Below are positions 44,801 to 53,128 of a DNA stretch of 64,000 nucleotides, piece after piece. The DNA is from Planctomycetota bacterium. Its GTDB lineage: Bacteria; Planctomycetota; B15-G4. Location: NCBI GenBank assembly GCA_029245865.1, contig JAQWOM010000038.1:186001-250000 (forward strand), read 5' to 3'. The notes below the pieces were generated by a model. It ran no database searches and was not told the origin of the DNA. It was given only the letters and a program-made list of their open reading frames with translations. Each line of letters starts with the position of its first letter. Position 1 is the first letter of the stretch. A program made the position numbers and the translations under genes.

Positions 44801-44992
44801 TTGCTTGAACGGAGTCTTCAGGCCAAGTTCCTTATCCCCATGGCCGTCTCTCTGGGCTTCGGCGTGTTGTTCGCAACGGCGATTACACTTGTGATTGTTC
44901 CCGTGGGATACCTCGCCCTTGAAGATGTGATTCGGCTGGCACGTAAGGCCTTCGGCATCCGCTCTGGCCCAGAGGCCCCCGCAAGCACTTGA
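41801..44992 (+). CDS. RND family efflux pump, inner-membrane subunit
   Basis: 1063 aa, full length for an AcrB-like transporter. TM1 'HGVAANMLMAFILVGGVL', porter-domain 'EVEKGVCIKVEEAVAGIEGV', the TM2-6 block 'LALFLRLSLAFWVTLGIPIS', and TM4 'GFIVALGIVVDDAIVVGENI' with the proton-relay Asp pair. The second half repeats the pattern: 'LILIYALLAIPFRSYFQPL', 'MSMFGVVALTGVIVNDSLVM' and 'LLTSLTTFAGLLPLLLERS'. Sequence is nearer the less-characterised HAE-like group with 'MRGAAPDEVEKGV' than to AcrB itself. Substrates unknown; the PsrA-like control suggests lipids or hydrophobic compounds. Confidence 0.95.
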   Translation: MSGKPRGPIAWVAEHGVAANMLMAFILVGGVLVLPSIDQEVFPAVDSGVITVSVEMRGAAPDEVEKGVCIKVEEAVAGIEGVKRLSSRAITGLGTVTLELEYDAENREVLSDVKAAVDAIDGFPEGSEKPVVREFELAKQVINVALSGDVDEPTLRLLGEQVRDDLLMLPSVSQARLSNVRPYEVSLEVSEGALRRWKLTFDDVIAAVRRSSLDVSGGSVKTSGGEILLRARHQAYRQKDFEDITVRTLPDGSRLSLSDVATVVDGFEDTGQSTRFDGKVGVLVRVYRVGSQRALEIADAVYEYVDVAREGMPEGVELTTWQDDARLLRGRIDLLLDNGRTGLLLVFLTLALFLRLSLAFWVTLGIPISFLGAVLLMPLVGVSINMISLFGFIVALGIVVDDAIVVGENIYANAEKGKRGLAAVLAGVGEVQMPVAFAVLTTIAAFGPLMAIPGIMGEFVSQLPLIVVPTLVFSLIESLLILPAHLVHIGERAAARFSFVKAWEKVQDGVTASLNAFVRVVYTPLLGVCLRWRYLSLAVASGLLVLTAGTFASGGIKFHFFPDVEADNVVAFLTMPQGTPAEVTADAVRRIENAALALREEVEEKEGGAVFRHVLASVGDQPFRNDQSTGFGKVASFHGQHLGEVNIELVPSEDRNIGSLELVSLLRERTGQIPDAVELVFSSNLLSTGDAIDIRLTGTDTHELRVVADQLKSRLRQYPGVRDISDSHRAGQQEHLLEVTPEAESLGLTRAELVRQVRQGFYGEEVQRIQRGRDEVRVMARYPYHERRSLRDVEKMRVRLPGGSEVPFHVVAAVTEGRGDAVIQRFERRRSLNVTADVDLKVSDPNLVLADMAASVLPELLMQHPGVDYTLEGEQREQKETVDGMLRGFMLALILIYALLAIPFRSYFQPLIVMLAIPFGIVGAIWGHLFMGMDLTVMSMFGVVALTGVIVNDSLVMVDFINTRRRTGISPEAAVISAGPARFRAILLTSLTTFAGLLPLLLERSLQAKFLIPMAVSLGFGVLFATAITLVIVPVGYLALEDVIRLARKAFGIRSGPEAPAST

Positions 44993-45001
44993 TCGATTCG
45001 C

Positions 45002-46147
45002 TCAGAGCAGCGGGTCGATCCATCCGAAAACTGTCTCGAGCAGGCGCGAAGAGAAGGGTCTTTCGCGCCATTGTTTCAGAGTGATTTCGCGCGCTGCTCC
45101 AAGGTCTTCTACGAACTGAGTGCTCAGCGCCTCCACGGCAGGTCCGTTGTGCAGCCCTAGGTCGAGCTCTTGATTGAAGCGTGCGCTCCAGTTGTCGAGA
45201 TTCGAAGAACCGATGAATCCCCATCGTTCGTCGACCACGGCGTACTTGCTGTGCAGCATGCTGCGCTGAAACTCGTAGATGCGCACGCCGGATTGAAGGA
45301 GTTTGTGATAGTAGCGCCGTCCTGCAGCGCGAACGGCGATATGGTCTGTTCGTGGGCCAGGCAGAAGTAAGGAAACTTCGACTCCGCGTCGCGCGGCACG
45401 GCGCAGCACTCGGCGCAATCGAAATCCTGGGACGAAGTAGGCGCTGACCAGGTGGACTTTCGCTTGGGCTGTTGCAATCTCGAGCCTTAGCTTCCGCAGC
45501 AGTTCCGGCTGGCCTCGGCGCGTGACAAGCATTTGCAAGGTTTGCGGTGCATGAGGCTGGGCCTGCTGTCGCTGGGTTCTGCGGGGTATTTTCTCGTGGG
45601 TTGCGCGAGCCCAATCCTGCGCGAAGAGGGCGTGCAAATCGCTCACGGCGGGCCCCTTGATGCGCGCCATGAGATCCCACCACTCTGTCGGTGGCGGCTG
45701 GATCCATCCGTCAGCAAAGCCAGCGCCGCCTGTGTAGGCCACGCGTCCATCGATCACGAGCAGCTTGCGGTGGAAGCGCCGCATGAGGCGCGAGTCAATC
45801 AGCGGAAATCGCAGGGCGTGATAGAACGCAAATCGCCCCCCGGCTGCCTCAAGTGACTCGAGTTCTTCTCGGTCGACGCCGTGACTCCCGAGGCCATCCA
45901 GAAGCAGTCGCACACGAATGCCCCGCTGTGCCGCGACTCGAGTCGCCTCGAGAAAACTTCTGCCCGTCTCATCGGCTTCCCATAAATAGGTGCCGACCAG
46001 GATCTCTTCCTGCGCGGCTTCTATGTCGGCAAGCATGCGCGGATAGAACGCCTGCCCACCAGGAAGCAGTTCGACCGAATTGCCTTCGCTAGGGGTGCAG
46101 CTGTCTCGCCTTTGCGTGCTTGCGCGAAGGGTTGAAAGCCGGCTCAA
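45002..46147 (-). CDS. clsB: Cardiolipin synthase-like phospholipase D family protein
   Basis: 381 aa with two H-x-K-x4-D motifs: 'RRFHRKLLVIDGRVAYTGG' (His126, Lys128) and 'MLHSKYAVVDERWGFIGSSN' (His299, Lys301). No N-terminal membrane helices, as in E. coli ClsB (YbhO). ClsB-type enzymes form cardiolipin from two phosphatidylglycerols or from PE plus PG. The upstream gene, overlapping by 4 bp, encodes a YbhP-like EEP protein, the same pairing as ybhP-ybhO in E. coli. That supports the assignment, though distant PLD enzymes can have other phosphodiester substrates. Convergent with the RND gene, 9 bp apart. Confidence 0.85.
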   Translation of the reverse strand: MSRLSTLRASTQRRDSCTPSEGNSVELLPGGQAFYPRMLADIEAAQEEILVGTYLWEADETGRSFLEATRVAAQRGIRVRLLLDGLGSHGVDREELESLEAAGGRFAFYHALRFPLIDSRLMRRFHRKLLVIDGRVAYTGGAGFADGWIQPPPTEWWDLMARIKGPAVSDLHALFAQDWARATHEKIPRRTQRQQAQPHAPQTLQMLVTRRGQPELLRKLRLEIATAQAKVHLVSAYFVPGFRLRRVLRRAARRGVEVSLLLPGPRTDHIAVRAAGRRYYHKLLQSGVRIYEFQRSMLHSKYAVVDERWGFIGSSNLDNWSARFNQELDLGLHNGPAVEALSTQFVEDLGAAREITLKQWRERPFSSRLLETVFGWIDPLL

Positions 46148-46905
46148 TCCTGCAGAACCTCGGTGCCCGAACTGCTCTCCAACTCGATGTCCAGGATCAC
46201 AGGCAAGTGGTCGGAGGCGCTGCGTGCCAATGCGAGCCGAGAGGTCATGCTATGGAGACAACGCAACGGACCTCGAAGGAAGACCTTGTCGAGTGCGCCG
46301 GCCGGACTCCAGGCAGGAAATGTGCGCAGAGCGCGCTTGCCCATTCCCGTGGCACATACGTAGCCCTCATCAGCGAGGCGCCCCTCGGGAAGCACGCCCA
46401 TCCAGTCGTTCATGTCACCCGCAATGATCATCCGGCTGCGCTTTCCCAGGGATCCGATCCGCTTGCTTTGAAGGAGCTTTTTGATTTGCCAACGACGTTC
46501 CAGCCCGGCGAGTCCCAGGTGCACATTGGCCACATGAAGGCCAAACTGATGCCCGTTCACCGGGACCTGAATGTCGACGATCAAGGCCCCCCGCGCTTTT
46601 TTCAAAGGGAGAGTGAGGTCGAGGTTCTCCTTTGCAGTCATCGGGTAGTGACTCAGCGTGGCGTTGCCGTAGGAGCCAGTTTTTAGAGTGACGTTTGGAC
46701 CAAAGGCGACGTGCGGGAAGTTCATTTGCTCGGCAAGTTTCTCTGCCTGGTGGTCGTGACGAGAGCGGGGCACTCCGTGATCGACTTCTTGCAGCAAAAG
46801 GACGTCCGGGTGGTAGTGCTGGACGACGGTGACTATGCGTTCGAGCGCATAGCGGCGGTCGATTCCGCCGATGCCCTTGTGAATGTTCCAGCTGAGCAGG
46901 CGCAT
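46144..46905 (-). CDS. Endonuclease/exonuclease/phosphatase family protein (YbhP-like)
   Basis: 253 aa EEP fold. 'LLSWNIHKGIGGIDRRYALE' (Asn ligand), 'DVLLLQEVDHGVPRSRHDHQ' (metal Glu), 'LHVANVHLGLAGLERRWQ', 'IIAGDMNDWMG' and 'LARSASDHLPVILDI' (catalytic Asp-His) cover all active-site positions. The 'WNIHKGIGG' start and fusion-close partner (next gene a ClsB-like synthase, 4 bp overlap) match the YbhP group. Likely a phosphodiesterase connected with phospholipid metabolism; direct function is not established. Confidence 0.88.
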   Translation of the reverse strand: MRLLSWNIHKGIGGIDRRYALERIVTVVQHYHPDVLLLQEVDHGVPRSRHDHQAEKLAEQMNFPHVAFGPNVTLKTGSYGNATLSHYPMTAKENLDLTLPLKKARGALIVDIQVPVNGHQFGLHVANVHLGLAGLERRWQIKKLLQSKRIGSLGKRSRMIIAGDMNDWMGVLPEGRLADEGYVCATGMGKRALRTFPAWSPAGALDKVFLRGPLRCLHSMTSRLALARSASDHLPVILDIELESSSGTEVLQD

Positions 46906-46910
46906 GTTGA

Positions 46911-48968
46911 CTAGCGACCCTCACCAAGAAGGCGGGCCAGTTGCTTGTCCGCAGCCTCGTGCTGTGGGTCATGCTGAAGTGCCTGCTTCAGATGGCGCAC
47001 AGCCTCTTCCGTGCGATTGTCTGAAGTGAGAATGAGTGCGAGGTTGTAGTGACCCTGCGCGTTTTCTGGTCGGGCAGCGAGAGCCGATCGAAAATAGGCC
47101 TCGGCGAGCTTCTTATCCTGCGCCTGCAGTGCTGTGATTCCGAGGGCGTTGTAGGCACCTGCGTGCGAAGGGTCCGCTTCGATGGCCGAAAGCCAGGATT
47201 GCCGGGCCTCTTCCGCTCGACCCAGTTCGGCCAGAATCGCGCCGAGTCCGTGAAGGGTCGCGGACTTCCCCGGGTCGAGCCGGGCAGCTTCCTGGGCATG
47301 GAAGAGCGCCTCTTCAAGGCGCTTGTCCCTGCGAAGAGCGAGGGACAGGTTGAAATGCGCTTCGGCGTAGCCGGAATCGATCTCGAGGGCACGTTGAAAG
47401 GCCACGATGGCGGACTGAATCTCTCCTTGCTCGAGATGAAAGTTTCCTTTTTGCCAGAGGCTCATGGCGTCGCGCCCACCGGCCATCTGCAAGGCTCGCT
47501 CATTGAGCGCTTGGGCCTCTTCCGCCTTTCCTGCCCAGTCCAGGACAGAGGCTAGCCGCGACAAGGCGCGTACGTGGTCTTCCGAGAGCAAGTTCGACTC
47601 GACTTGCTCATTGAGAGCTTCACGCTGACTCTCGTTCCATCCGGATGATGGCTGAACCACACCTGCTTGGACCAATGTCGAGAACAGAGCTTCAGCTACG
47701 AGTCGGTAGCCCTCGATCGTCATGTGGACGTGATCGAGAAACAACTCGGAGCCAGGGATGGGGCGTGAAGTCATTTCAAGAGACGCTTCATCCATGAGTG
47801 CGACGGCGTCAACAAAAAAGGCACCTTCTTCGCGGGCGACAGATTCGACGAGGCCCCTCACTTCTGTGAGGGCACGTAAAGGGACGATGTCCTCGTCGCG
47901 TGCACGTTCAAAGGCCGTGCGAGCTGCCGCTATTTGGCCGGAATCGAGTTGTGCTTCGCCTAGCCGGTACCAAGCCAAGGCATGGCGCGGGTCGATACGG
48001 GTCGCCTTGTGCAACTGCTCCAGTTGCCCTGCGGTGCCAGTGCCCTTGGCGAGCAACTCGTCGACCCACTGGGCTTCCTGGGCTTCGACATCTGCTCCGT
48101 GTTCACTCTTGAAGGGCAGGCAGTTCAGCAGTTGGGACGCCGGGGCGACAAGGACAACGACAACTCCCGTCTGTTGCGCCATGCGCACCATGCGCACCAG
48201 GTTGAAGCGGTAGTGTTCGAGTATCTGTTCACGAAGGGTGTCGTCGCGTGTGTAAGCGTCGGGCCCGATGCTGGCGTCAAGTCGCGTGCGGACTTCGCTC
48301 TCAAGTTCGTGGGGCACTCGATCGGCTTCTCCTTCAGCACCACCAGATTTTCTGGACCCAGCCAGAGAGCGTAGTGCCGAGAAGAGTGCGGAAGATCTTG
48401 CCCATGTTCCGAGGCGGAGCACCCACGGCGACATGGAAGAGAGCCCGGAATAGCTGCGCTCTTCAAGAAACTCGTTATGTCCAGAGTAGATAATGACGGC
48501 GTCTGGTTCGTAGCGCAGAAGCTCTTCGAGAACAACACTCACGCGGTAGCTGGCGTAGCTGATGCCGCCCGCATTGATCACTTCCCACTGACGGTCTGGA
48601 GCCGCGGTGGGAAGCCAGGCGCGCAGCCACCCCGAGAAGGAGGTGGTGTCGGCGTAGGGGCGGCCATAGGTGGTGGACCCGCCGAGTGAGATGATGCGAG
48701 TTTCCTGAGCAGCCTTCTGGGGGTGAAAAGACTGCACATTGAAATGATTGCGCTTGTACGGCGCGGTGCTCAGGCCGCCTGTGCCGTTGTCGGTGAACAA
48801 GGGGAGTGTCTGCGAGAAGCCGACGTATGGGTCTTCGTCTGCTGGAGTCGCTTCATGGCCCGCGAGACGTAGTCCGAGTTCGAGGGCCGCGAGGACGGCG
48901 AGGGCTGAAAGCACTTGAAGTCCCGCACGTCGGAGTCGGGACGGGCGGTGGCGCGGGGGGGAGTTCAC
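46911..48968 (-). CDS. SGNH/GDSL hydrolase with embedded and C-terminal TPR repeats
   Basis: 685 aa, GTG start overlapping the stop of the upstream FG-GAP gene. N-terminal membrane anchor 'SALAVLAALELGLRLAGHEA'. SGNH blocks: 'RIISLGGSTTYGRPYAD' (Ser98), 'NAGGISYASYR', 'IIYSGHNEFLEERSY' (Asn165) and 'ELFLDHVHMTIEGYRLVAE' (Asp412, His415). Residues about 296-360 insert a TPR ('LEQLHKATRIDPRHALAWY') inside the hydrolase domain. A further set of TPRs fills 450-685 ('AEAHFNLSLALRRDKRLEEA', 'AGAYNALGITALQAQDKKLA'). It probably faces the periplasm and acts on an acylated polymer. Confidence 0.88.
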   Translation of the reverse strand: MNSPPRHRPSRLRRAGLQVLSALAVLAALELGLRLAGHEATPADEDPYVGFSQTLPLFTDNGTGGLSTAPYKRNHFNVQSFHPQKAAQETRIISLGGSTTYGRPYADTTSFSGWLRAWLPTAAPDRQWEVINAGGISYASYRVSVVLEELLRYEPDAVIIYSGHNEFLEERSYSGLSSMSPWVLRLGTWARSSALFSALRSLAGSRKSGGAEGEADRVPHELESEVRTRLDASIGPDAYTRDDTLREQILEHYRFNLVRMVRMAQQTGVVVVLVAPASQLLNCLPFKSEHGADVEAQEAQWVDELLAKGTGTAGQLEQLHKATRIDPRHALAWYRLGEAQLDSGQIAAARTAFERARDEDIVPLRALTEVRGLVESVAREEGAFFVDAVALMDEASLEMTSRPIPGSELFLDHVHMTIEGYRLVAEALFSTLVQAGVVQPSSGWNESQREALNEQVESNLLSEDHVRALSRLASVLDWAGKAEEAQALNERALQMAGGRDAMSLWQKGNFHLEQGEIQSAIVAFQRALEIDSGYAEAHFNLSLALRRDKRLEEALFHAQEAARLDPGKSATLHGLGAILAELGRAEEARQSWLSAIEADPSHAGAYNALGITALQAQDKKLAEAYFRSALAARPENAQGHYNLALILTSDNRTEEAVRHLKQALQHDPQHEAADKQLARLLGEGR

Positions 48969-50215
48969 CTCTTCAGCACCACGATGAGTAAGCCTCCGCT
49001 GCTGTTCTCTTTCGGTCCGATGCCTGGAAAGCCCACGGCGAGGTGCGGGGGGTGCTGGCCACTTTCGCTTCCTGCAGAGGCAAGGCCGGCTCCGAAGTCG
49101 TGTTGTTCTTGCGTGGGTTCGAGGCGCATCAATTCCTGGCCCTGAGCACCGGACAGGATGCGCAGGGCTCCGCCGCCGGACCGGGCTACCGCGATCTCGG
49201 GAATGCCATCAGCATCCAGGTCGTTCAGAGCGGCAAGGGAGCCACCGAGTCTCTCGCCGCGCTGCGTGCCTCTGAACACCCGGAGCGAACTGCCGTCCAG
49301 GCCACTGAACACGTGGACGGCTCCGGCCAGGGGGGCTTTGGAACTGTCGAGTGGGGCGCCCACGAGCAGATCGGGCCATGTGTCGCCGTTGGCATCGGGA
49401 GTCGCAGCGAGTGTCTCACCGAATCCAGCCCCGAGATCTTCGAGTCGTTGCAAGGTCTTGCCGGTGCGCCCCGAAACGTAGAGCACGGCCTGGGATGCGG
49501 GTGCGCTGACGGCAAGGTCAGGAAGGCCGTCGCCGTCCACATCGCCCAGAGGTGCCAGTTCACGACCGAAATCACGTGTCTCCTCGTCACCTCGGGCCAA
49601 GAAGAGCTGTTCGCCTGTCGCTCCGGAGAGCGCCAGGACGTATCCCGGCCCGGCATCACGATCGGGACTCATGGCGGGTTGAAGGGCTCCCACCGCCAGG
49701 TCGGGAATGCCGTCCTGGTCGAGATCGCCGAGCGGTCCGAGAGCGACTCCGAGCCCATCGCCCCCGCGTTCGCCGTGAACTGTCCAGAGCGGCGAGCCCG
49801 TACGGCCAGAGAAAAGGTAAACAGAGCCCGCATCGGGCCGTCCCTGGTTGGCATAGGGGGCACCCACGGCAATCTCTCGGACTCCGTCGCCGTCCACATC
49901 CTCGATGGAGATGAGGGCTGTTCCAAATCTGTCATGGCCAGAGTGACCGTGGAATGTATGCAGTGGCTCGCCACCGAGTCCCGAGAGCGCCTGGACGTAT
50001 CCCGGTTGGATTTTCTGGGTCAGGCGCTGAGTGCCTCCGGCCAGCCAGTCGGGGTGCCCATCTCCGTTGAGGTCTCCGGCTGGGGCCAGAGGCTCCCCGA
50101 AGAGATCGCCCGCGGTGGTTCCGGTGTACTGCGCGAAAACGTCTGCCGAAGGGGCTGCTGGCCCGCATGTGGCGACCAGTGTGACCAGTGCGAGCAGGAA
50201 GATCGCCTTGTGCAT
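48965..50215 (-). CDS. FG-GAP repeat lipoprotein
   Basis: 416 aa from 'MHKAIFLLALVTLVATCGPA', a lipoprotein signal; the frame continues 35 codons upstream with no signal character. Seven FG-GAP/integrin-alpha blades follow: 'GDLFGEPLAPAGDLNGDGHP', 'HDRFGTALISIEDVDGDGVR', 'GDGLGVALGPLGDLDQDGIP', 'TRDFGRELAPLGDVDGDGLP', 'GAGFGETLAATPDANGDTWP', 'GERLGGSLAALNDLDADGIP' and 'QHDFGAGLASAGSESGQHPP'. The last has lost its calcium loop. A surface protein of unknown ligand. Its stop overlaps the start of the SGNH/TPR gene. Confidence 0.9.
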   Translation of the reverse strand: MHKAIFLLALVTLVATCGPAAPSADVFAQYTGTTAGDLFGEPLAPAGDLNGDGHPDWLAGGTQRLTQKIQPGYVQALSGLGGEPLHTFHGHSGHDRFGTALISIEDVDGDGVREIAVGAPYANQGRPDAGSVYLFSGRTGSPLWTVHGERGGDGLGVALGPLGDLDQDGIPDLAVGALQPAMSPDRDAGPGYVLALSGATGEQLFLARGDEETRDFGRELAPLGDVDGDGLPDLAVSAPASQAVLYVSGRTGKTLQRLEDLGAGFGETLAATPDANGDTWPDLLVGAPLDSSKAPLAGAVHVFSGLDGSSLRVFRGTQRGERLGGSLAALNDLDADGIPEIAVARSGGGALRILSGAQGQELMRLEPTQEQHDFGAGLASAGSESGQHPPHLAVGFPGIGPKENSSGGLLIVVLKR

Positions 50216-50800
50216 AAGTTGGATGTGAATTCGAGGAATCCCGCTGAGGCGCTGGGATGAGTCATTCATGGCTGCGTCACGATACTCATTCCACGGCCGG
50301 AGTGGACGCATGCTCGGCACCGAACCCGCCGGGGCGAACCGCGCTCGTCACCGAGATAGGTCGTGAATAGGAAGTGGGGCGTGTGTATGTTCGGTCCTGG
50401 CTCTCGTGTCGTTTGCGTGGGCTCAGGAGACGTTTCCACCGATCGATATCCTCTGATCGATAGACTCGATTTCGGAAGGCGCGTGGGCGCGTGGGAGCGA
50501 GGACGCATCACGGGCGGTGGCTTGAGACCGCCGCTCGAGACGAGGTTTTCGTTCGTTGTCGTCCGTCACTTTGATTTGCGAGAGTCGTTCCGAGTGGCTC
50601 GTCATCGAATCGATTGGCGGACCTGTCGAACTTGGGCTCGTGATACGGATTTTCGTGACGAACGTGAGTGTGCTGTGACGCCGGACTGACTGACGGTGCT
50701 CGGTGGATTGGATTTCGCTGCTTGGAAGTCGCCCGTGCGGCCTTCAAGTCACCTGCTGGACCTTGTTCTACTTCGTTGACACTCAGATGACCCCCTCACT
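50216..50800. other. Large intergenic region
   Basis: About 585 bp between the divergent FG-GAP and dynamin-like genes, the longest gap in the window. Short open frames occur on both strands but none has a signal, membrane or family feature. I found no tRNA and no clear terminator or strong promoter. It is enriched in TCG/CGA-type words and could hold a small RNA, but nothing supports one. Confidence 0.5.
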
Positions 50801-53128
50801 ATGAAGACGCTGCTTTCCCAGTTTTGCGAGGAGTTCGACGGCGTTGTGCGCCCTCTCCTGCAGCCCCTGACCCAGGCTGCGGATACTCTGAATCATGTGT
50901 CTGACAAGACGGGCGTTCGCTCGCTGTTGCCGACCGTGCTCGACGTGCGCCACCACCTCAGTACGGTGGCTGACAAGGTGGCCGAACAGCAGGCCTATGT
51001 TCTGATCTTTGGTCCACTCAAGAGCGGGAAGTCGACGCTCATGAATGCGATCAGCGCGGCCTACGTGAGCGAGGTCACCACGCTCCCGGCCTACCCTTGC
51101 ATGGTCTATGTAAGTCACGCCGAAAAGGTTGGGTTCACGGTCACCCGCTTCAACGGGCAACAGGAAGAGTTCAGCGACATGGCGTCCATGAGGACGCTGC
51201 TGGAATGGGCACACAACGAGTTGGCCGATCGGATTCGTGAGGTCGAGGCACGCAACGAAATCTTCGATCCCGCGGAACACATTCCCCAGGCCATCCGCCG
51301 TATCGATGTGAAATTGCCAGCCGAGCATCTGGCAGATTCTAGTGCGGTGTTGGTGGACACCCCAGGCCTCTACAGTCGCATGAAGTTCGGGTATGACCGG
51401 ATGACTCGGGAGTTCCGCAACACGGCCTCCAGCGCGATTTTCGTGGTCAAGACGGACAACTTGTTCCTCGAGCAGGTCTTTGATGAGTTTGGCGACCTGT
51501 TGAAGCTGTTCAGCCGAATTTTTCTGGTGGTCAACATCGATTCGACCAAGCGCGATTTGCTTGCGGATGGCGAGTTGGGCCCCAGTCTCGAGTGTCACGA
51601 TCCAGACCGGATCATCACGGCATTTGAGAATCTGGCCATGACCGCGCCTCTGAAGTCGGCTCTCAAAGAGGGGCGACTCAAGATCTATCCGGTCGATCTG
51701 TTGCGTGCTGCTTCCGGAAGGGTCAAGGGCACCGGCGAAGAGTCCGACGGCGGCGCCGAGTTCAAGACCTTCCAGCGAGAGTTGACCGATTACCTCAACA
51801 GCACGGACTATCTGGTGTCGTTCCTCGGCGATAGTTTGAAGCAAGCCTGGGGACTTCTCGGTGAACTCAAGAACCTGTGCGAGCGAGATGCCGTCAAGGA
51901 ACTCGCTGAAAAAGTTGCGCGACTTGAGAGTGAGCAGCAACGTCTCGAGAGCATGGAGCAAGCGGTCGAGCGTCTGACCGCCTGCGATTGGGATAGTTTC
52001 TTCAGTGCGCTGGGAACCGACCTCTCCAGCATTGCTCGAGGTCGCATTGAAAAACTTCGTGAGCAAACGTCCCAGGGCCTCGGTGAAGTCATGGATGCCT
52101 GGTTCGAAGCGGACTCGTCTTTTCAGAGCTTGCTTGCCGATCTTGCACAACCACTTCTGGTGAGTAGCCGTGCTGACCTGACCGCGACGGCGCAGGGTGT
52201 CTTGGAGACGGTGGCCTCGACTGACACGGCCGGTGCTCAGGTGCCCGGAAAAGTCCGCCTGGACCTCACACTTCTGGGGGTGGACCTCGGGGCGTTGGGG
52301 AAAGCGTGTCTCGACCAAATCGATCCGGGCAGTGGCATGGCCCCGGCGCATCTGAATGTTTCCACCTCGTGCGTTCCGGTGAAGAAGGGCTTTTTGGATT
52401 ACATCTTCTTGCGTGGCCAGGCGAGCGTGCGTCGCCGGCTGTTTGGCCCCGAGGAAGCGCCAGGTCAACCCGTGCCGCGGCTCGTGAAGCAGCGTCGACT
52501 GGGCGTTGCTGGCCGCGACGCTCTCAAGGATGCACTCGAGCAAGCCTTCGGAGACTTCTTCGAGGGGGCCTTGAAGCACCTCTCCCTGGAAGTGCTGAAG
52601 CTTTACGTCGGCACCTTGCGTGTGGGGATCAAGACCGATCTGCGCAAGATTCGCGAAGGCAATGCTCTGCGGAAGTCGTCGGTGGAGCGTCGTCTGGCTG
52701 AACTGAGAAGGGTCTGTGAGTCCTTGGATGATCTTGCGGAGGTGGTGGAGAGCGCTTCGAAGGTTCTTGGCACCTTGTCCAACCGCTACGGCGAGGCGGA
52801 CCCGAAACTGTTGAGTCGCCCTCTTTCTGAAGCTTCCCCAAGGTGGCCTTCAGTGGCCGCTGAGTCGCCCGCTGCAGAAGCACCGAGCGAGATCACTCCG
52901 GTGCTCGCAGAGGATTCTGCGGAGCATGAAGAGGTCGCCGGGGAACTGGGCAACTTGCACGACCCCTTGCAGGCTCCGACGCATGAGGGGACGGTGGATG
53001 AGCTTGGCGTCGAGCGGGCTGACGACGTCGCCATGCGGAGATCTGCAGCCCTCAGGGCTGGGGCCATCGAGCCGGATCCGGAGGACCATGGCCAGGAATC
53101 CCCAAATGGCCCAGGGCACGGAAACTGA
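50801..53128 (+). CDS. Dynamin-like GTPase
   Basis: 775 aa. Long helical N-terminus (1-65), then a GTPase domain: P-loop 'LIFGPLKSGKSTLMNAI' (about residues 68-84), switch region 'TTLPAYPCMVYVSHA', G3 'SSAVLVDTPGLYSRM', and 'LVVNIDSTKRDLL', where TKRD fills the N/TKxD position. From about residue 350 onwards it is helical ('LKNLCERDAVKELAEKVARL'), as in bacterial dynamin-like proteins. A disordered acidic tail of about 110 residues ends the protein. No transmembrane hairpin is evident, so membrane association would be peripheral. It may remodel or protect membranes. Confidence 0.85.
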   Translation: MKTLLSQFCEEFDGVVRPLLQPLTQAADTLNHVSDKTGVRSLLPTVLDVRHHLSTVADKVAEQQAYVLIFGPLKSGKSTLMNAISAAYVSEVTTLPAYPCMVYVSHAEKVGFTVTRFNGQQEEFSDMASMRTLLEWAHNELADRIREVEARNEIFDPAEHIPQAIRRIDVKLPAEHLADSSAVLVDTPGLYSRMKFGYDRMTREFRNTASSAIFVVKTDNLFLEQVFDEFGDLLKLFSRIFLVVNIDSTKRDLLADGELGPSLECHDPDRIITAFENLAMTAPLKSALKEGRLKIYPVDLLRAASGRVKGTGEESDGGAEFKTFQRELTDYLNSTDYLVSFLGDSLKQAWGLLGELKNLCERDAVKELAEKVARLESEQQRLESMEQAVERLTACDWDSFFSALGTDLSSIARGRIEKLREQTSQGLGEVMDAWFEADSSFQSLLADLAQPLLVSSRADLTATAQGVLETVASTDTAGAQVPGKVRLDLTLLGVDLGALGKACLDQIDPGSGMAPAHLNVSTSCVPVKKGFLDYIFLRGQASVRRRLFGPEEAPGQPVPRLVKQRRLGVAGRDALKDALEQAFGDFFEGALKHLSLEVLKLYVGTLRVGIKTDLRKIREGNALRKSSVERRLAELRRVCESLDDLAEVVESASKVLGTLSNRYGEADPKLLSRPLSEASPRWPSVAAESPAAEAPSEITPVLAEDSAEHEEVAGELGNLHDPLQAPTHEGTVDELGVERADDVAMRRSAALRAGAIEPDPEDHGQESPNGPGHGN

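Noticed and set aside
50783-52579. A 598-codon minus-strand open frame opposite the dynamin-like gene
   Set aside because: The plus strand encodes intact GTPase motifs; the antisense product is His/Arg/Gln-rich with no recognisable domain.
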